Under the pieces are notes generated by a model. It was not told the DNA's origin. It made no database searches and saw nothing but the letters and a program-made list of their open reading frames with translations. Shown piece by piece: positions 21,671 through 31,160 of a DNA stretch of 64,000 nucleotides. How positions within the stretch are numbered: position 1 is the first letter of the stretch; the number at the start of each line of letters is the position of its first letter. A program made the translations under genes and the position numbers. This DNA comes from Hymenobacter citatus (lineage in GTDB: Bacteria; Bacteroidota; Bacteroidia; Cytophagales; Hymenobacteraceae), in contig NZ_JACSCY010000011.1 in NCBI RefSeq assembly GCF_014333615.1, forward strand, positions 62,001 to 126,000. The letters are read 5' to 3'.

Positions 21671-21700
21671 CAAAATTAACGGGTTTCTGATGTAAGTCAA
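21671..21700 (-). promoter_or_regulatory. Promoter of the tRNA-Tyr-Gly-Thr-tuf operon
   Basis: TTG (21698-21700), a 19-bp spacer and TAATTTTG (21671-21678) on the minus strand, a full match to the Bacteroidota promoter. It lies about 78 bp upstream of tRNA-Tyr. Confidence 0.82.
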
Positions 21701-21828
21701 GCCCTACTTCCAGAAAGAGCTAATATTTTTTTGTTACTACCGTTCTTATTTTCCTTTGCACGAGTGATAAGACTTTGATTATGTTTTAGATGCTGCATTG
21801 TTTCACCTGCTACTAACAATCTGAAAAA

Positions 21829-24423
21829 TTATTGCAACATCGTATAGATAGTAGCTAGGTTCTTATCCTTTTCGCGGCTGCGGATGTCTTGCAAGGTGAG
21901 TTTTACACTTGGGCTGCTCGCTACCAGCATACTCAATCCCTTATATGCTCCAAGTCGGGCGTATTGATTGGGGTAGGAACGGGCAATTGCTTCGAGGCGT
22001 GCAATGCCTTTATCGCGTTCCACTGGAGGCATGCGTAGCATTAGCGCAGCAAAGTTTTGTAAAAACTGATATAGCGCTTCATTGCGCACATCGTTGCTTC
22101 GCCGCAAGAACCACTCATATTGGTCCGCTGTACCGTTGAGAGCGAAGTAGTTGGATACCGCATCTATAAGCGCGGCATTTTTAGTTTCCTGAAGCGCCGT
22201 CACCTCTTTTAGTGAAGTGACGGTAGGCGCTTTGGTTAAAGCGTTAACAGCTGCACTTGCTACTACATAAGAACTGTCTGTAAGAGCAGCAGTGTATAGC
22301 TGGCCGTAGTCTTCATTCTGAAAGGCAGCTAAAGAATTGATAGCGGCAGCTCTTACTTGGGTTCTAGAGTCGTTGGCGGCTACCCTCTGTAAATCTTTCC
22401 GTACAGCAGTACCTTCTGAGCCTTTATAGCGTCGCAACGCTTCTACGGCTGTTTGCCGCACGGCCCAGAAGTCGTCGCTCAGCGCATTGCGCAACATGGC
22501 ACTTACGGGCAACTCCATTGTCTTACCGCGCAGAAGTGTAATAGCTTCATACTTCTGCAGGAAGTTTTGTGCGTGGTAGAATTGATACAGTAGTTCCTCT
22601 GTAGAGCGCTCTTCCTCTATTTCACCCAAGAGCTGTCCGGCGGCATCAAACTTTACCAAAGTAGGGCGTTGAGTGACTGGCAAGGCGAATGTTTGATCCG
22701 CTTTGGTGACTGTAATGCGATGATTAACAGGTTGATTGTTAACCCATGTGGTAACCGTGACAGGCAGCTGATAAATAGGTGAGAAAGTGGAATCCTGTAC
22801 TTGTCGCACACGCAATGCCACCTGATTACCGGAATACGAATGCGTAATTTGTAACTCAGGATGCCCCCGCTTCAGAAACCATTGATCAAAAAACCACATT
22901 AAATCTTCGCCTGTTACTTCTTCAAAGGCAAGCCGAAGCTCTGCTATTTCTACAGACGAAAGCTTATTGCGCGTCAGGTAACGGTTAAGTGAAGCGAAAA
23001 AGGCTTCGTCGCCCACGTATTGCCGCAGCATATGTAGTACCCGCCCTCCTTTGCTGTAGGAATGCCGGTCGAACATATCTTCTCGGTCGGCATAGTGGTA
23101 GCGAATGAGAGGCTCGCGTTTGGTCTGAGACTCTTCTAGGTAGGCGGTTAGCGCTTTTTGCTGTACTAGAGCTGCTTCAGCCGAGCCGTATTTGTGTTCG
23201 GCCCATAGGAACTCAGAATAATCAGCAAAGGCCTCATTGAGTGGCAGGTTGGACCAAGACTCGCTGGTTACGTAATCGCCAAACCATTGGTGAAATAGCT
23301 CGTGTGCCACCACGGATTCTGGTTCGTAGGTGATATCCAGCAGTTCGCGCGGCGTAAACTGAGTAAGCTTATCCTGAAACGTAGAAGCAGTCGTGTTTTC
23401 CATCGCCCCCGATACAAAATCGTGTACGGCTACCTGTGCATATTTCTCCCAAGGAAACTCTACCCCTAGCTTAGTTGAAAAAAACTCCAGCATTTCGGGT
23501 GTATGACCGAAGACAGCCTTTGCCGTGGTGCTATAGGGTGGATCTACGAAGTACTCAACGGCTTTGCCTCGCCACGTATCACTAACTACAGCAAACTCGC
23601 CTACAGCCAGCATAGTAAGGTAGGGAGCAGCGGGCAGGGTTTGCTTCCAAATGTCTGTGCGGGTTCCATCCGCGTTTTTTCGGGATGAAATCAACAGGCC
23701 ATTGGACATAGTGCGAAACTTATCCTCCACCGTCAGCGCAATTTCCTGAGTCATGCGCTGGTTGGGCTTGTCGATGGTAGGAAACCAGGCTGAATTCGCC
23801 TCAGTTTCGCCCTGCGTCCAGATCTGCCGAGGCTTGGTCTTATCGGCACCGAGTGGGTTGATGAAGTACAACCCCTTGTTGTTGGTAATAGCTGCGCTGC
23901 CGCTCGCTGGTAACTCGTTAGGCTTGGCAACGTAGCTGATTCGCACTTGGTAGGCCTCCGTGCGGGGGTAACTACGATCCAGCGTTACTGTTAGCTTTTG
24001 TTTATCGTAGGCGTAGGTTAGGTTTTTTTCCTTGCCATTTACTAATAGCCGTACCGATTTAACGTCGAAGCCCTTGGCATCAAGCACCACTTGGTTTTGA
24101 GGGTAGAAGTGCGGCCGCAAGGTAAGCGTAGCCGTGCCCAGCAGCCACTGCTTTGCCCAGTCGAAACGCACATCGAGCTTGGTGTCCAGCACGTTGGTAA
24201 CGACAGTAGCCGCTGGTTGCACCGGATTGTCTGGTGGGAGCCACGAAGGAATGATAACAATATTCTGTTTCGGCGCGGCTACCGGAGCCTCATTAGCGGC
24301 CGGTGTTTTATGGCGCGCGCCATTCTTATCGGTATCTGATTTTCCGGCTTTGCCCGTCTGGGCCAAAGTAAGGCCATTATGAAGCAGCACTACGCTAAGC
24401 AAGCCAAGAACTCGGTACTTCAT
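21829..24423 (-). CDS. M1 family metallopeptidase (aminopeptidase N-like)
   Basis: Zinc aminopeptidase predicted to be exported. From the ATG at 24423 (a TTG lies four codons upstream) the protein has about 864 residues with a signal peptide MKYRVLGLLSVVLLHNGLTLA. It has the exopeptidase motif GAMEN in SGAMENTTAS and the zinc site HELFHQW at about 374, followed by the downstream Glu in NEAFADY. The C-terminal third (from about residue 620) looks like HEAT-type helical repeats (AVRKDLQRVAANDSRTQVRAAA). Likely periplasmic, trimming peptides. It is transcribed alone, divergent from the biotin carrier gene. Confidence 0.9.
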   Translation of the reverse strand: MKYRVLGLLSVVLLHNGLTLAQTGKAGKSDTDKNGARHKTPAANEAPVAAPKQNIVIIPSWLPPDNPVQPAATVVTNVLDTKLDVRFDWAKQWLLGTATLTLRPHFYPQNQVVLDAKGFDVKSVRLLVNGKEKNLTYAYDKQKLTVTLDRSYPRTEAYQVRISYVAKPNELPASGSAAITNNKGLYFINPLGADKTKPRQIWTQGETEANSAWFPTIDKPNQRMTQEIALTVEDKFRTMSNGLLISSRKNADGTRTDIWKQTLPAAPYLTMLAVGEFAVVSDTWRGKAVEYFVDPPYSTTAKAVFGHTPEMLEFFSTKLGVEFPWEKYAQVAVHDFVSGAMENTTASTFQDKLTQFTPRELLDITYEPESVVAHELFHQWFGDYVTSESWSNLPLNEAFADYSEFLWAEHKYGSAEAALVQQKALTAYLEESQTKREPLIRYHYADREDMFDRHSYSKGGRVLHMLRQYVGDEAFFASLNRYLTRNKLSSVEIAELRLAFEEVTGEDLMWFFDQWFLKRGHPELQITHSYSGNQVALRVRQVQDSTFSPIYQLPVTVTTWVNNQPVNHRITVTKADQTFALPVTQRPTLVKFDAAGQLLGEIEEERSTEELLYQFYHAQNFLQKYEAITLLRGKTMELPVSAMLRNALSDDFWAVRQTAVEALRRYKGSEGTAVRKDLQRVAANDSRTQVRAAAINSLAAFQNEDYGQLYTAALTDSSYVVASAAVNALTKAPTVTSLKEVTALQETKNAALIDAVSNYFALNGTADQYEWFLRRSNDVRNEALYQFLQNFAALMLRMPPVERDKGIARLEAIARSYPNQYARLGAYKGLSMLVASSPSVKLTLQDIRSREKDKNLATIYTMLQ

Positions 24424-24523
24424 GTAACTAATCAACGAGGGGATGAAACCTCAATTTCTGAATTTATTTCAAATTTGGCCTATCTTTAAGCCCCTTTAGC
24501 TCGTCCTATTTCTTCCTTCTTTT

Positions 24524-25027
24524 ATGCTACAGGTACAGACCGGTCCGGCCCAAAACTGGGAAGTTGATTTCCGTGCCAACGACAACATTTTGCTGAACGG
24601 TGAGCCTTTTGCATGGGACATTGTAGCACTCGGCCAACAACGATACCACATTTTGTATCGAGGCAGTTCTTTTGTTGCGGAAGTGTTGGAGGCAGACTAT
24701 GCTACCAAGATAATTCGTTTGCAACTCAACGGCCAAATAGTAGAGATACAGGCAAAAGACCGCTTCGACCTGCTACTAGACAAGTTGGGAATGAGCGCTG
24801 CGGCCAGTCAAAAAATAAATGAGTTGAAGGCACCCATGCCGGGCCTGATTGTAGACGTGCGTGTGACTTCGGGACAATCTGTCCAGAAAGGCGATCCGCT
24901 GTTGGTGCTGGAGGCCATGAAGATGGAGAATATTCTGAAAGCTCCCGGCGATGGCACCATAGCGGCCATTAAGGTGCAGCTGCGCGATAACGTCACGAAG
25001 GGACAGGTATTGATTCAATTTTCGTAA
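24524..25027 (+). CDS. Biotin carboxyl carrier (biotin/lipoyl attachment) protein
   Basis: A 167-residue protein whose C-terminal half is a biotinyl domain: KAPMPGLIVDVRVTSGQSVQKGD, then the biotinylation motif EAMKMEN with the acceptor Lys at about residue 133, and the closing VTKGQVLIQFS. The N-terminal 90 residues are a beta-rich domain of the kind found in Bacteroidota carriers of acyl-CoA carboxylases or decarboxylase complexes. No carboxylase subunit is adjacent, so the partner is not known. It lies 62 bp upstream of pyrH and may share its transcript. Confidence 0.85.
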   Translation: MLQVQTGPAQNWEVDFRANDNILLNGEPFAWDIVALGQQRYHILYRGSSFVAEVLEADYATKIIRLQLNGQIVEIQAKDRFDLLLDKLGMSAAASQKINELKAPMPGLIVDVRVTSGQSVQKGDPLLVLEAMKMENILKAPGDGTIAAIKVQLRDNVTKGQVLIQFS

Positions 25028-25089
25028 TGCAGTGGCCGATGGATGCTCTCTATCGGCCACTCATTTTTTAATCTTAACATTTCCTCGTT

Positions 25090-25851
25090 TTGAAGTACAA
25101 CCGAATCCTGCTGAAACTGAGCGGCGAGGCTCTCATGGGGGAGCAACAGTATGGTATTGACGCCGTACGCCTCATGCAGTATGCCGAAGAAATAAAAGCC
25201 GTAGCGGCCACGGGCACACAGGTAGCCGTAGTGATTGGTGGGGGCAACATTTTTCGGGGAGTGCAGGCCGCGGCTTTCGGCCTCGACCGGGTGCAAGGCG
25301 ACTACATGGGTATGCTGGCTACCGTCATCAACTCGATGGCGCTGCAAAGCGCGTTGGAGAAACTGGACGTAAGCACGCGCTTGCTCTCGGGACTTACGAT
25401 CCAGCAAGTGTGTGAGCCCTACCTGCGGCGGCGGGCATTGCGGCACTTGGAAAAAGGTCGGGTTGTGATTTTTGGTGCGGGCATTGGCTCTCCCTACTTC
25501 ACCACGGACTCGGCGGCCTCGTTGCGTGCAATTGAGATAGAAGCCAATGTAGTACTGAAAGGCACCCGTGTAGACGGCATTTACACGGCTGACCCCGAGA
25601 AAGATCCTACGGCGGTGCGCTACCCAGAAATCACCTTTGACGAGGTGATGGCCAAAAATCTGAACGTAATGGACATGACGGCCTTTACGCTGTGCAAGGA
25701 GAATAACCTGCCTATTATCGTGTTCGACATGAACAAAACCGGCAATTTACAGCGCCTTATCGAAGGGGATACGATAGGCACGTTGGTAACCATGGATGGC
25801 CCTAGTACCGTACAGAATCCCGGTGACAGCGAATTGAAGCCTACCCTGTAA
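25090..25851 (+). CDS. pyrH: UMP kinase
   Basis: Phosphorylates UMP to UDP in pyrimidine synthesis; a hexameric enzyme of the amino-acid kinase fold. The 253-residue product begins with a TTG codon and reads [17 protein letters not shown], then [13 protein letters not shown] and [20 protein letters not shown]. The family start aligns exactly with the TTG, and there is no nearby in-frame ATG. It is followed 101 bp later by frr, a conserved pyrH-frr pairing. Confidence 0.95.
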   Translation: MKYNRILLKLSGEALMGEQQYGIDAVRLMQYAEEIKAVAATGTQVAVVIGGGNIFRGVQAAAFGLDRVQGDYMGMLATVINSMALQSALEKLDVSTRLLSGLTIQQVCEPYLRRRALRHLEKGRVVIFGAGIGSPYFTTDSAASLRAIEIEANVVLKGTRVDGIYTADPEKDPTAVRYPEITFDEVMAKNLNVMDMTAFTLCKENNLPIIVFDMNKTGNLQRLIEGDTIGTLVTMDGPSTVQNPGDSELKPTL

Positions 25852-25952
25852 CTCCATACACTGCCGTTGAAAACGGACGGTTATCCACCTTTGCGGCTTT
25901 TCCACGCAATACGGTCATCGGTTTTAACATTTCAACTTAACACTCTTAACCA

Positions 25953-26516
25953 ATGGACGAAGAAATTCAGTTTTACCTAAGCGAAGCCGAGGAATCGATG
26001 GGCAAAGCCCTGGAACACACTGGCGTGGAACTAAGCCGCATTCGGGCAGGGAAAGCCAGTCCGGCCATGCTTGATTCGCTGCGGGTAGACTATTATGGCA
26101 CGCCTACCCCCGTGGCACAGGTAGCCAACATTTCGACGCCGGATGCCCGCACACTGTTCATCAAGCCCTGGGAGAAGAACATGATTAGCGAGGTAGCCAA
26201 AGCTATTAAGAATAGCGACCTGGGTCTCAACCCACAATCTGATGCGGAAGGTGTACGGCTCAATATTCCACCTATGACGCAAGAGCGTCGCCGCGACTTG
26301 GTGAAGCAGGTAAAAAACGAATCGGAAAGCGGCAAAGTACGCATCCGGGGTATTCGCAAGGATGTGAACGACTCGCTACGCAAACTACTGAAAGAAGGTG
26401 CTTCTGAAGATGCCATTAAAGATGCCGAAGCGAAGGTGCAGAAGGCCACCGATTCCTACATTGTACGGGTAGATGAACTCGTCAGCAAGAAGGAGGCAGA
26501 AATTATGACTATCTGA
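25953..26516 (+). CDS. frr: Ribosome recycling factor
   Basis: Splits post-termination ribosomes together with EF-G. The 187-residue protein has ELSRIRAGKASPAMLDSLRVDYYG, then the central beta domain and NIPPMTQERRRDLVKQVK, and a C-terminal coiled-coil. Normal length. It lies downstream of pyrH and ends at a strong terminator. Confidence 0.96.
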   Translation: MDEEIQFYLSEAEESMGKALEHTGVELSRIRAGKASPAMLDSLRVDYYGTPTPVAQVANISTPDARTLFIKPWEKNMISEVAKAIKNSDLGLNPQSDAEGVRLNIPPMTQERRRDLVKQVKNESESGKVRIRGIRKDVNDSLRKLLKEGASEDAIKDAEAKVQKATDSYIVRVDELVSKKEAEIMTI

Positions 26517-26534
26517 TGACGCTTTTACGTCAAT

Positions 26535-26572
26535 GAAAAAGCCCCCGCACTGAGTAGTGCGGGGGCTTTTTC
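26535..26572. terminator. Bidirectional terminator between frr and nadD
   Basis: An 11-bp perfect stem AGCCCCCGCAC/GTGCGGGGGCT (26540-26550 with 26557-26567) flanked by A5 and T5. It serves frr on the plus strand and nadD on the minus strand, which converge here. Confidence 0.9.
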
Positions 26573-26601
26573 ATAAAAAACTTTTTTGAGCTTTTGCTAC
26601 T

Positions 26602-27192
26602 TTATTCTTGCCAATAGTGCTTCTCTTGAATGCGCTTCTCCACTTCGGCAGGTACTAAATAGCGGATCGATTTACCTGCTCGCACACAATCGCGCACAAA
26701 AGTGGCCGATATATCCAGCAACGGCGCATCTACGATGCGCACATTTGCCGGGCTGACTATTGTGGTAGCCTCAATACCCGGCCGTGGATACACGTAGATT
26801 TCGTACTCGGCTATAATCCGGTCAGCAGCTTTCCAGCGGGGTAGGCCGGGCAGGTTGTCTTCTCCCATCAGCAGCACAAATCGATGATGGGGGTAGTGCT
26901 GATGCAATTCCTCCAGCGTATCAATGGTGTAGTTTGGCTTAGACATAGAAAACTCCACGTCTGAAACTCGCAATTGGTCATTGCCTGCAATGGCTGCTTC
27001 CACCAGTTCATACCGAGCACGCTCTGGCAGTAGCTCCTGGCCTACCTTAAAGGGACTCTGAGGTGACACAACCAGCCACACCGCGTCGAGGTCGGTGTGC
27101 GTGGCCATAAAATGCGCCAGGATAAGGTGCCCAGTGTGAATGGGGTTGAAGGAACCAAACAACAGGCCTACCTTCGGGGCAACGGCACTCAC
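26602..27192 (-). CDS. nadD: Nicotinate-nucleotide adenylyltransferase
   Basis: Makes deamido-NAD from nicotinate mononucleotide and ATP. The 196-residue protein has the nucleotidyltransferase motif GSFNPIHTGHLILA near the N-terminus and the C-terminal ISATFVRDCVRAGKSIRYLVP, the equivalent of the ISSTxIR motif. It overlaps gmk by 4 bp, so the two are translationally coupled. Confidence 0.94.
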   Translation of the reverse strand: MSAVAPKVGLLFGSFNPIHTGHLILAHFMATHTDLDAVWLVVSPQSPFKVGQELLPERARYELVEAAIAGNDQLRVSDVEFSMSKPNYTIDTLEELHQHYPHHRFVLLMGEDNLPGLPRWKAADRIIAEYEIYVYPRPGIEATTIVSPANVRIVDAPLLDISATFVRDCVRAGKSIRYLVPAEVEKRIQEKHYWQE

Positions 27193-27773
27193 AGCACGTC
27201 GGGAGAGGTAGCAATGAAATTGCGCACCAGTCGTTCCGCTTCATCCGTAGCCTCGTCCAAGTCATCGTTGACAACGGTTACATCGAACCGGTCTTCAAAC
27301 GTCAACTCAAATTCAGCCTTATACAAACGGCTGGAAATGCTGGCGGCCGAATCGGTAGCGCGGCCGCGCAAACGAGCCTCTAAGGCCTCCACAGAAGGCG
27401 GTTTCACAAAAATGGCCAACGCCCGGTCTTTATAGAACTCCTTGATGCTGAGCCCACCCTTTACATCCACGTCCAAAATGGCGTGGCGGCCGGTGGACCA
27501 AATCCGCTCAATTTCCGATTTCAGAGTGCCGTAAAAAGCACCTTCGTACACCTCCTCCCACTCCACAAATTCATCGTGTCGGATTTTCTCCTGGAACTCC
27601 GTCACGGAAATGAAGTGGTAGTCCTTGCCGTTGGCTTCAGTACGACCACGCCGGTCGCGTGTGCACGCTGAAATAGAGAAGCTTAGCTCCGGAATCCTAT
27701 CCATGAGCCGGTGAACAATCGTGGTTTTACCGGCTCCGGAAGGCGCTGAAAAGACAATAATTTTACCCTGCAT
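27189..27773 (-). CDS. gmk: Guanylate kinase
   Basis: Phosphorylates GMP to GDP. The 194-residue protein has the P-loop FSAPSGAGKTTIVH at the N-terminus, the GMP-binding SACTRDRRG stretch and YHFISVTEFQEKI, with DVDVKGGLSIKE. Normal length. It overlaps nadD by 4 bp and lies 9 bp downstream of the anti-sigma-like gene, so all four genes from the sigma factor to nadD probably form one operon. Confidence 0.95.
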   Translation of the reverse strand: MQGKIIVFSAPSGAGKTTIVHRLMDRIPELSFSISACTRDRRGRTEANGKDYHFISVTEFQEKIRHDEFVEWEEVYEGAFYGTLKSEIERIWSTGRHAILDVDVKGGLSIKEFYKDRALAIFVKPPSVEALEARLRGRATDSAASISSRLYKAEFELTFEDRFDVTVVNDDLDEATDEAERLVRNFIATSPDVL

Positions 27774-27782
27774 CGGGCAAAA

Positions 27783-28067
27783 TTAGGCCATTTTCACTTG
27801 CAAACGATTCATAATAGTTTCAGGCAACGAAGAAGGAGCACCTTTACGGCCTACATGCTGCGCCAAGAAGTCGATGAAGATGTGCTGCTTATCGATGCTA
27901 TCGAAGCAGGGCGAACAATCTTCGGCATGGCTGATGAAGTACTCTTCATCTTCCAGGGTAGGGTCGTTGCCCACAATAATTTGGTCGAGAATCGTGTTTA
28001 CACGTTCACAATCGGGGCCATCAGTAGCAGTGGCCTGGGAGACTAGGGGCGTAGCAGTTGGTTTCAT
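27783..28067 (-). CDS. Zinc-finger anti-sigma-like protein
   Basis: A small protein of about 94 residues. Its centre holds HAEDCSPC, the H-x3-C-x2-C zinc motif of ZAS-type anti-sigma factors, followed by a helix (FDSIDKQHIFIDFLAQHVG). There is no membrane segment, so it would act in the cytoplasm. The frame extends upstream into the sigma gene, but the ATG at 28067, 16 bp past the sigma stop, gives the cleanest start. Directly downstream of an ECF sigma gene, it most likely binds and holds that sigma factor. The function is inferred from motif and position. Confidence 0.75.
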   Translation of the reverse strand: MKPTATPLVSQATATDGPDCERVNTILDQIIVGNDPTLEDEEYFISHAEDCSPCFDSIDKQHIFIDFLAQHVGRKGAPSSLPETIMNRLQVKMA

Positions 28068-28083
28068 AACAGTGCCTGAAAGG

Positions 28084-28731
28084 TTATTCTGAGGGGTTAT
28101 CTTCAATGTCTTCATCTGCCGCATCGTTGGAGTTGCCATAGCCCATTGTTTTGGCATATTTTTCAAGTTTTTCCTTCAAGAAGTTTCGGGCGCGGTGCAA
28201 ACGCGACCGAACCGTTCCGATAGGAATGTCCAGTACTTTCGCCATTTCTTCGTAGGTGAACCCTTCCAGGTCACAGAGAATGATGACGGTGCGAAAATCC
28301 ACGGGCAACGAGTTGAGCGCGCGGGCTACCTCATCGCCGATGAGGTCACGCACGGCTTGCTGCCGCATGTCCGACGAGGTGCTACCCGCGTCGCCCTCGG
28401 CCTCCACGTCTTCCGAATTGTAATAGCTCTCAATTTCGTTGTAGTCGACCTTGGCGGGCTGCTTACTCTTTTTTCGAAAGTCGTTGATGAACGAGTTTTT
28501 CAGGATGCGGAACAGCCATGCTTTGGCGTTGGTTCCCTGCTCGAAGTACTCGAAGAAGCGGTAGGCCTTCAAATAGGTCTCCTGGACGAGGTCGTTGGCA
28601 TCGTCTTCGTCAAGCGTAAGGCGGTAGGCGAAATTGTACAAAGAGTCGATTACCGGCATCAGTTCAGCCTGAAACCGTCGGTCTTTCTCTTCTTTGCTCA
28701 ATTTGGGTACCCGTTCGGAAGAATCGCTCAT
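28084..28731 (-). CDS. ECF RNA polymerase sigma factor
   Basis: A 215-residue sigma-70 family protein of the ECF group. Region 2 is FAYRLTLDEDDANDLVQETYLKA with the core-binding and -10 recognition helices, and region 4 is LPVDFRTVIILCDLEGFTYEEMAKVL with the helix-turn-helix IPIGTVRSRLHRAR. The linker between them is acidic and longer than usual, and the C-terminus ends in an acidic tail. It is followed by a ZAS-type partner and gmk-nadD. The regulon is unknown. Confidence 0.92.
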   Translation of the reverse strand: MSDSSERVPKLSKEEKDRRFQAELMPVIDSLYNFAYRLTLDEDDANDLVQETYLKAYRFFEYFEQGTNAKAWLFRILKNSFINDFRKKSKQPAKVDYNEIESYYNSEDVEAEGDAGSTSSDMRQQAVRDLIGDEVARALNSLPVDFRTVIILCDLEGFTYEEMAKVLDIPIGTVRSRLHRARNFLKEKLEKYAKTMGYGNSNDAADEDIEDNPSE

Positions 28732-28815
28732 TAGACTGAAAAATTACGGCTTAAAATGCAAAAAAAGTACGCAGACAGAAAACAAATGGATGGATTAACC
28801 TTCCCGGGTAGATCA

Positions 28816-30087
28816 TTATTTTGTTAAATCTGCACTCTGTCGCTCTGTCGCCACCAACAAAAAGCCGTAGCAGAACACGAAGAGATTAAAGCTGATCTGA
28901 ATTTCCAGCAAGGAATCGACTAACATGGCGGCGCCTTGAATGAGTAGGAAATTATACACGTACGGATTACGACGCAGGGCAGGTTGTGCTAATGGTCCCA
29001 ACAGGACCAGCAGCCACAAGGCTAAGCCCAGAAATCCTCCGCTCAGCAAGAAGTGCAGATACTGATTGTGCACCATAACCCGATTGATGGGTAGCAATCC
29101 GAACGAGTGTAGGCTGTATTGCATCATCATTTCGTCGGTGGCATCGGCTGCGCCTACCCCCAGCCACGGATTATTGCGTGCTACCGCTGTGGCTGTGTGC
29201 CAGGCAGCCAGACGTTTCGCCAGGGAGTAGTTGTTGATATCTTCTTTCCAATCGAACTGCTCAATATCGTATTGGCTATCTGCTATCTGTCGGGATACGG
29301 ATGGAATAGTGTAGTAAGCTGCCACCGGAGCGGCTACCAGCAATACCAGCAGCACTACCCCCAGCTTCCACCAGCGCCTGCTTGCCAGCAAGCGTAGGGT
29401 ATTGCACGAAAGCATTGCATAAAAGGCCAGCAGGCCCGTACGGTACACAAGTACGTGCAGAATCAGGGCACTTATAAAAGCACTTATCCACAACAGCCAG
29501 CGGCTACCCAAGGTGCGGGCATTTTGCCCCAGCAAGACACCAAAAGCACACGCCATTGCCAGCATCACGCCGAAATGGATGTGAAAAATACCCGTTACGG
29601 ATTGCAGGTTGGTTGCTTCACGCAGTTCCTCGTTGCCATTGCTGGGAGAAAGCCAGTAGCGCCCGGCTGTAGCCAAACCAATAGCTGTGATGCCTACCGT
29701 AAATGCTACCCCTACCCAATAGCGTTGCCGCGGACGAAGGGGCACAGCCAACGCAAAAGCCAGCGGAATGGCCAGGAAGGGCAGTTTGCGGTATAACTCG
29801 TGGCGCCAGACGGCCCAGGCGCTGGTGTATAGCCCACTGCATAGTAGCAGTGCATACAGCGAGGCCAGCCACCAGGCACTTTGGTTGCGTAGCCAGACCG
29901 GCACAGCTGCTCGCAGGGTAGGATTGGTTAGTGCCGCTACCACGCCCACCACCGGGCTGATGGCAACCAGTGCACGGGATGCCAGCAACCCGGCTACGCC
30001 AGCCAAACATGCCAGCAGCAGCAGATATTGAGAAAGAAGTCCTTGCTGATAGAAGTATTTCAGCCGCTGCATTGCTAATACGCGCAT
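28816..30087 (-). CDS. O-antigen ligase/polymerase-like membrane protein
   Basis: A 423-residue integral membrane protein with about ten to twelve hydrophobic segments. The long periplasmic loop (about 250-320) contains WHTATAVARNNPWLGVGAADA, followed by MVHNQYLHFLLSGGFLGL, which is the Wzy_C/O-antigen ligase signature with the conserved His. It would transfer or polymerise lipid-linked glycan at the periplasmic face. It lies 26 bp after the GT9 gene in a three-gene envelope glycan operon. A second ATG five codons in is also a possible start. Whether it is a WaaL ligase or a Wzy polymerase cannot be told from sequence alone. Confidence 0.82.
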   Translation of the reverse strand: MRVLAMQRLKYFYQQGLLSQYLLLLACLAGVAGLLASRALVAISPVVGVVAALTNPTLRAAVPVWLRNQSAWWLASLYALLLCSGLYTSAWAVWRHELYRKLPFLAIPLAFALAVPLRPRQRYWVGVAFTVGITAIGLATAGRYWLSPSNGNEELREATNLQSVTGIFHIHFGVMLAMACAFGVLLGQNARTLGSRWLLWISAFISALILHVLVYRTGLLAFYAMLSCNTLRLLASRRWWKLGVVLLVLLVAAPVAAYYTIPSVSRQIADSQYDIEQFDWKEDINNYSLAKRLAAWHTATAVARNNPWLGVGAADATDEMMMQYSLHSFGLLPINRVMVHNQYLHFLLSGGFLGLALWLLVLLGPLAQPALRRNPYVYNFLLIQGAAMLVDSLLEIQISFNLFVFCYGFLLVATERQSADLTK

Positions 30088-30113
30088 AGAGCCGCAAATA
30101 ACACAGCAAATGC

Positions 30114-31160
30114 TTACAAAACTGTATCAGCGGCTGGCAGCGGCTGCCAATCTGCTACCGTCTCCAGTACCTGTATGGGTAGCAATGCCTTGATGCAGGT
30201 GCACGTAGCGGGCTGGCTACGGCAATCTGTACAATTGGGGCGGTCGAAGACCAGGTAGTTGGCGTGCGGCCCCAGGGGTGCCCAACGGCCGGGGTGCATG
30301 GGCCTGATGGGTGGGTAGAGGCCTAGCGCATGGCGGCCCAGCGCCGCGGCCAGATGCAGTGGCCCGGTGCTACCCGCCACCAGTCCATCGGCGGCGGCGA
30401 TGAAGGCAATGAACTGCGGTAAGCTAAGCTGGCCTGTGAGGTCGGCGGCCAGGTAGGGCTGATGCTCTTGTAGCCACTCAGCCAACTCCGCGCCTTCGGC
30501 GGCGGTGCCAGTCACCCATACGCGGTGCCCGGCTGCGTGGAGCAGTCGGGCCAGCTCACCAAAGTGAGGCAGGCCCCATTCGCGGGCGCTTCCGCGGCTG
30601 CGCGGGTGCAAAATGACGTTGAGTTGGCCTGGACGACGCGCGTGCACTAACTCTTGTATAGCAGTTGGCACTGGTACCCGCGGTTGCAGACGCATCCACT
30701 CCCCTACCCTATCCAGAGGCAAATCGGGTAGGTAGCCTAGCGGCTTCAACAGGTGCAGATTGAGCTGGGCCTCATGCAGTGCCGAATTCCGACGGCTTAG
30801 AGCCACCAGCTTTGTGCACGTCAGCCAATGAAACCATCGATTGCGAGTACCTATGCGCACCGGAATATTTGCCAACCGCGTTAACTGAGCTACTGCTTTA
30901 TTGGGAAAGACGTGCAGTACGACATCTGCCTGCACCTGCCGAACCTGCTGCACTTGCGCAGCCAGCGGTAGCGCCAGCAGCTCATCAAAATTGAGAAAAC
31001 TATCTACCCAGGGGCAGGCGTCGGCAACGGCTTGCGTGTAGGTGCGGCCCAGCAGCACTACCCGGCACCCTGGAAACGTCTGCTTCAGCCAGCCGGCTAC
31101 GGGAAGCGTGAGCACCACATCGCCAATGGCATCGGTGCGGCTAATGAGGAAGGTTTTCAT
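30114..31160 (-). CDS. Glycosyltransferase family 9 (heptosyltransferase-like)
   Basis: GT9 enzymes move heptose or related sugars onto lipopolysaccharide core. From the ATG at 31160 the protein has 348 residues and starts MKTFLISRTDAIGDVVLTLP, the GT9 opening. The C-terminal half carries LNVILHPRSRGSAREWGLPHF and GLVAGSTGPLHLAAALG, the nucleotide-sugar site. The C-terminus has a Cys cluster (NCTDCRSQPATCTC) typical of this clade. A frame extension upstream is less likely. The start overlaps the end of the GT2 gene by 20 bp. Confidence 0.9.
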   Translation of the reverse strand: MKTFLISRTDAIGDVVLTLPVAGWLKQTFPGCRVVLLGRTYTQAVADACPWVDSFLNFDELLALPLAAQVQQVRQVQADVVLHVFPNKAVAQLTRLANIPVRIGTRNRWFHWLTCTKLVALSRRNSALHEAQLNLHLLKPLGYLPDLPLDRVGEWMRLQPRVPVPTAIQELVHARRPGQLNVILHPRSRGSAREWGLPHFGELARLLHAAGHRVWVTGTAAEGAELAEWLQEHQPYLAADLTGQLSLPQFIAFIAAADGLVAGSTGPLHLAAALGRHALGLYPPIRPMHPGRWAPLGPHANYLVFDRPNCTDCRSQPATCTCIKALLPIQVLETVADWQPLPAADTVL

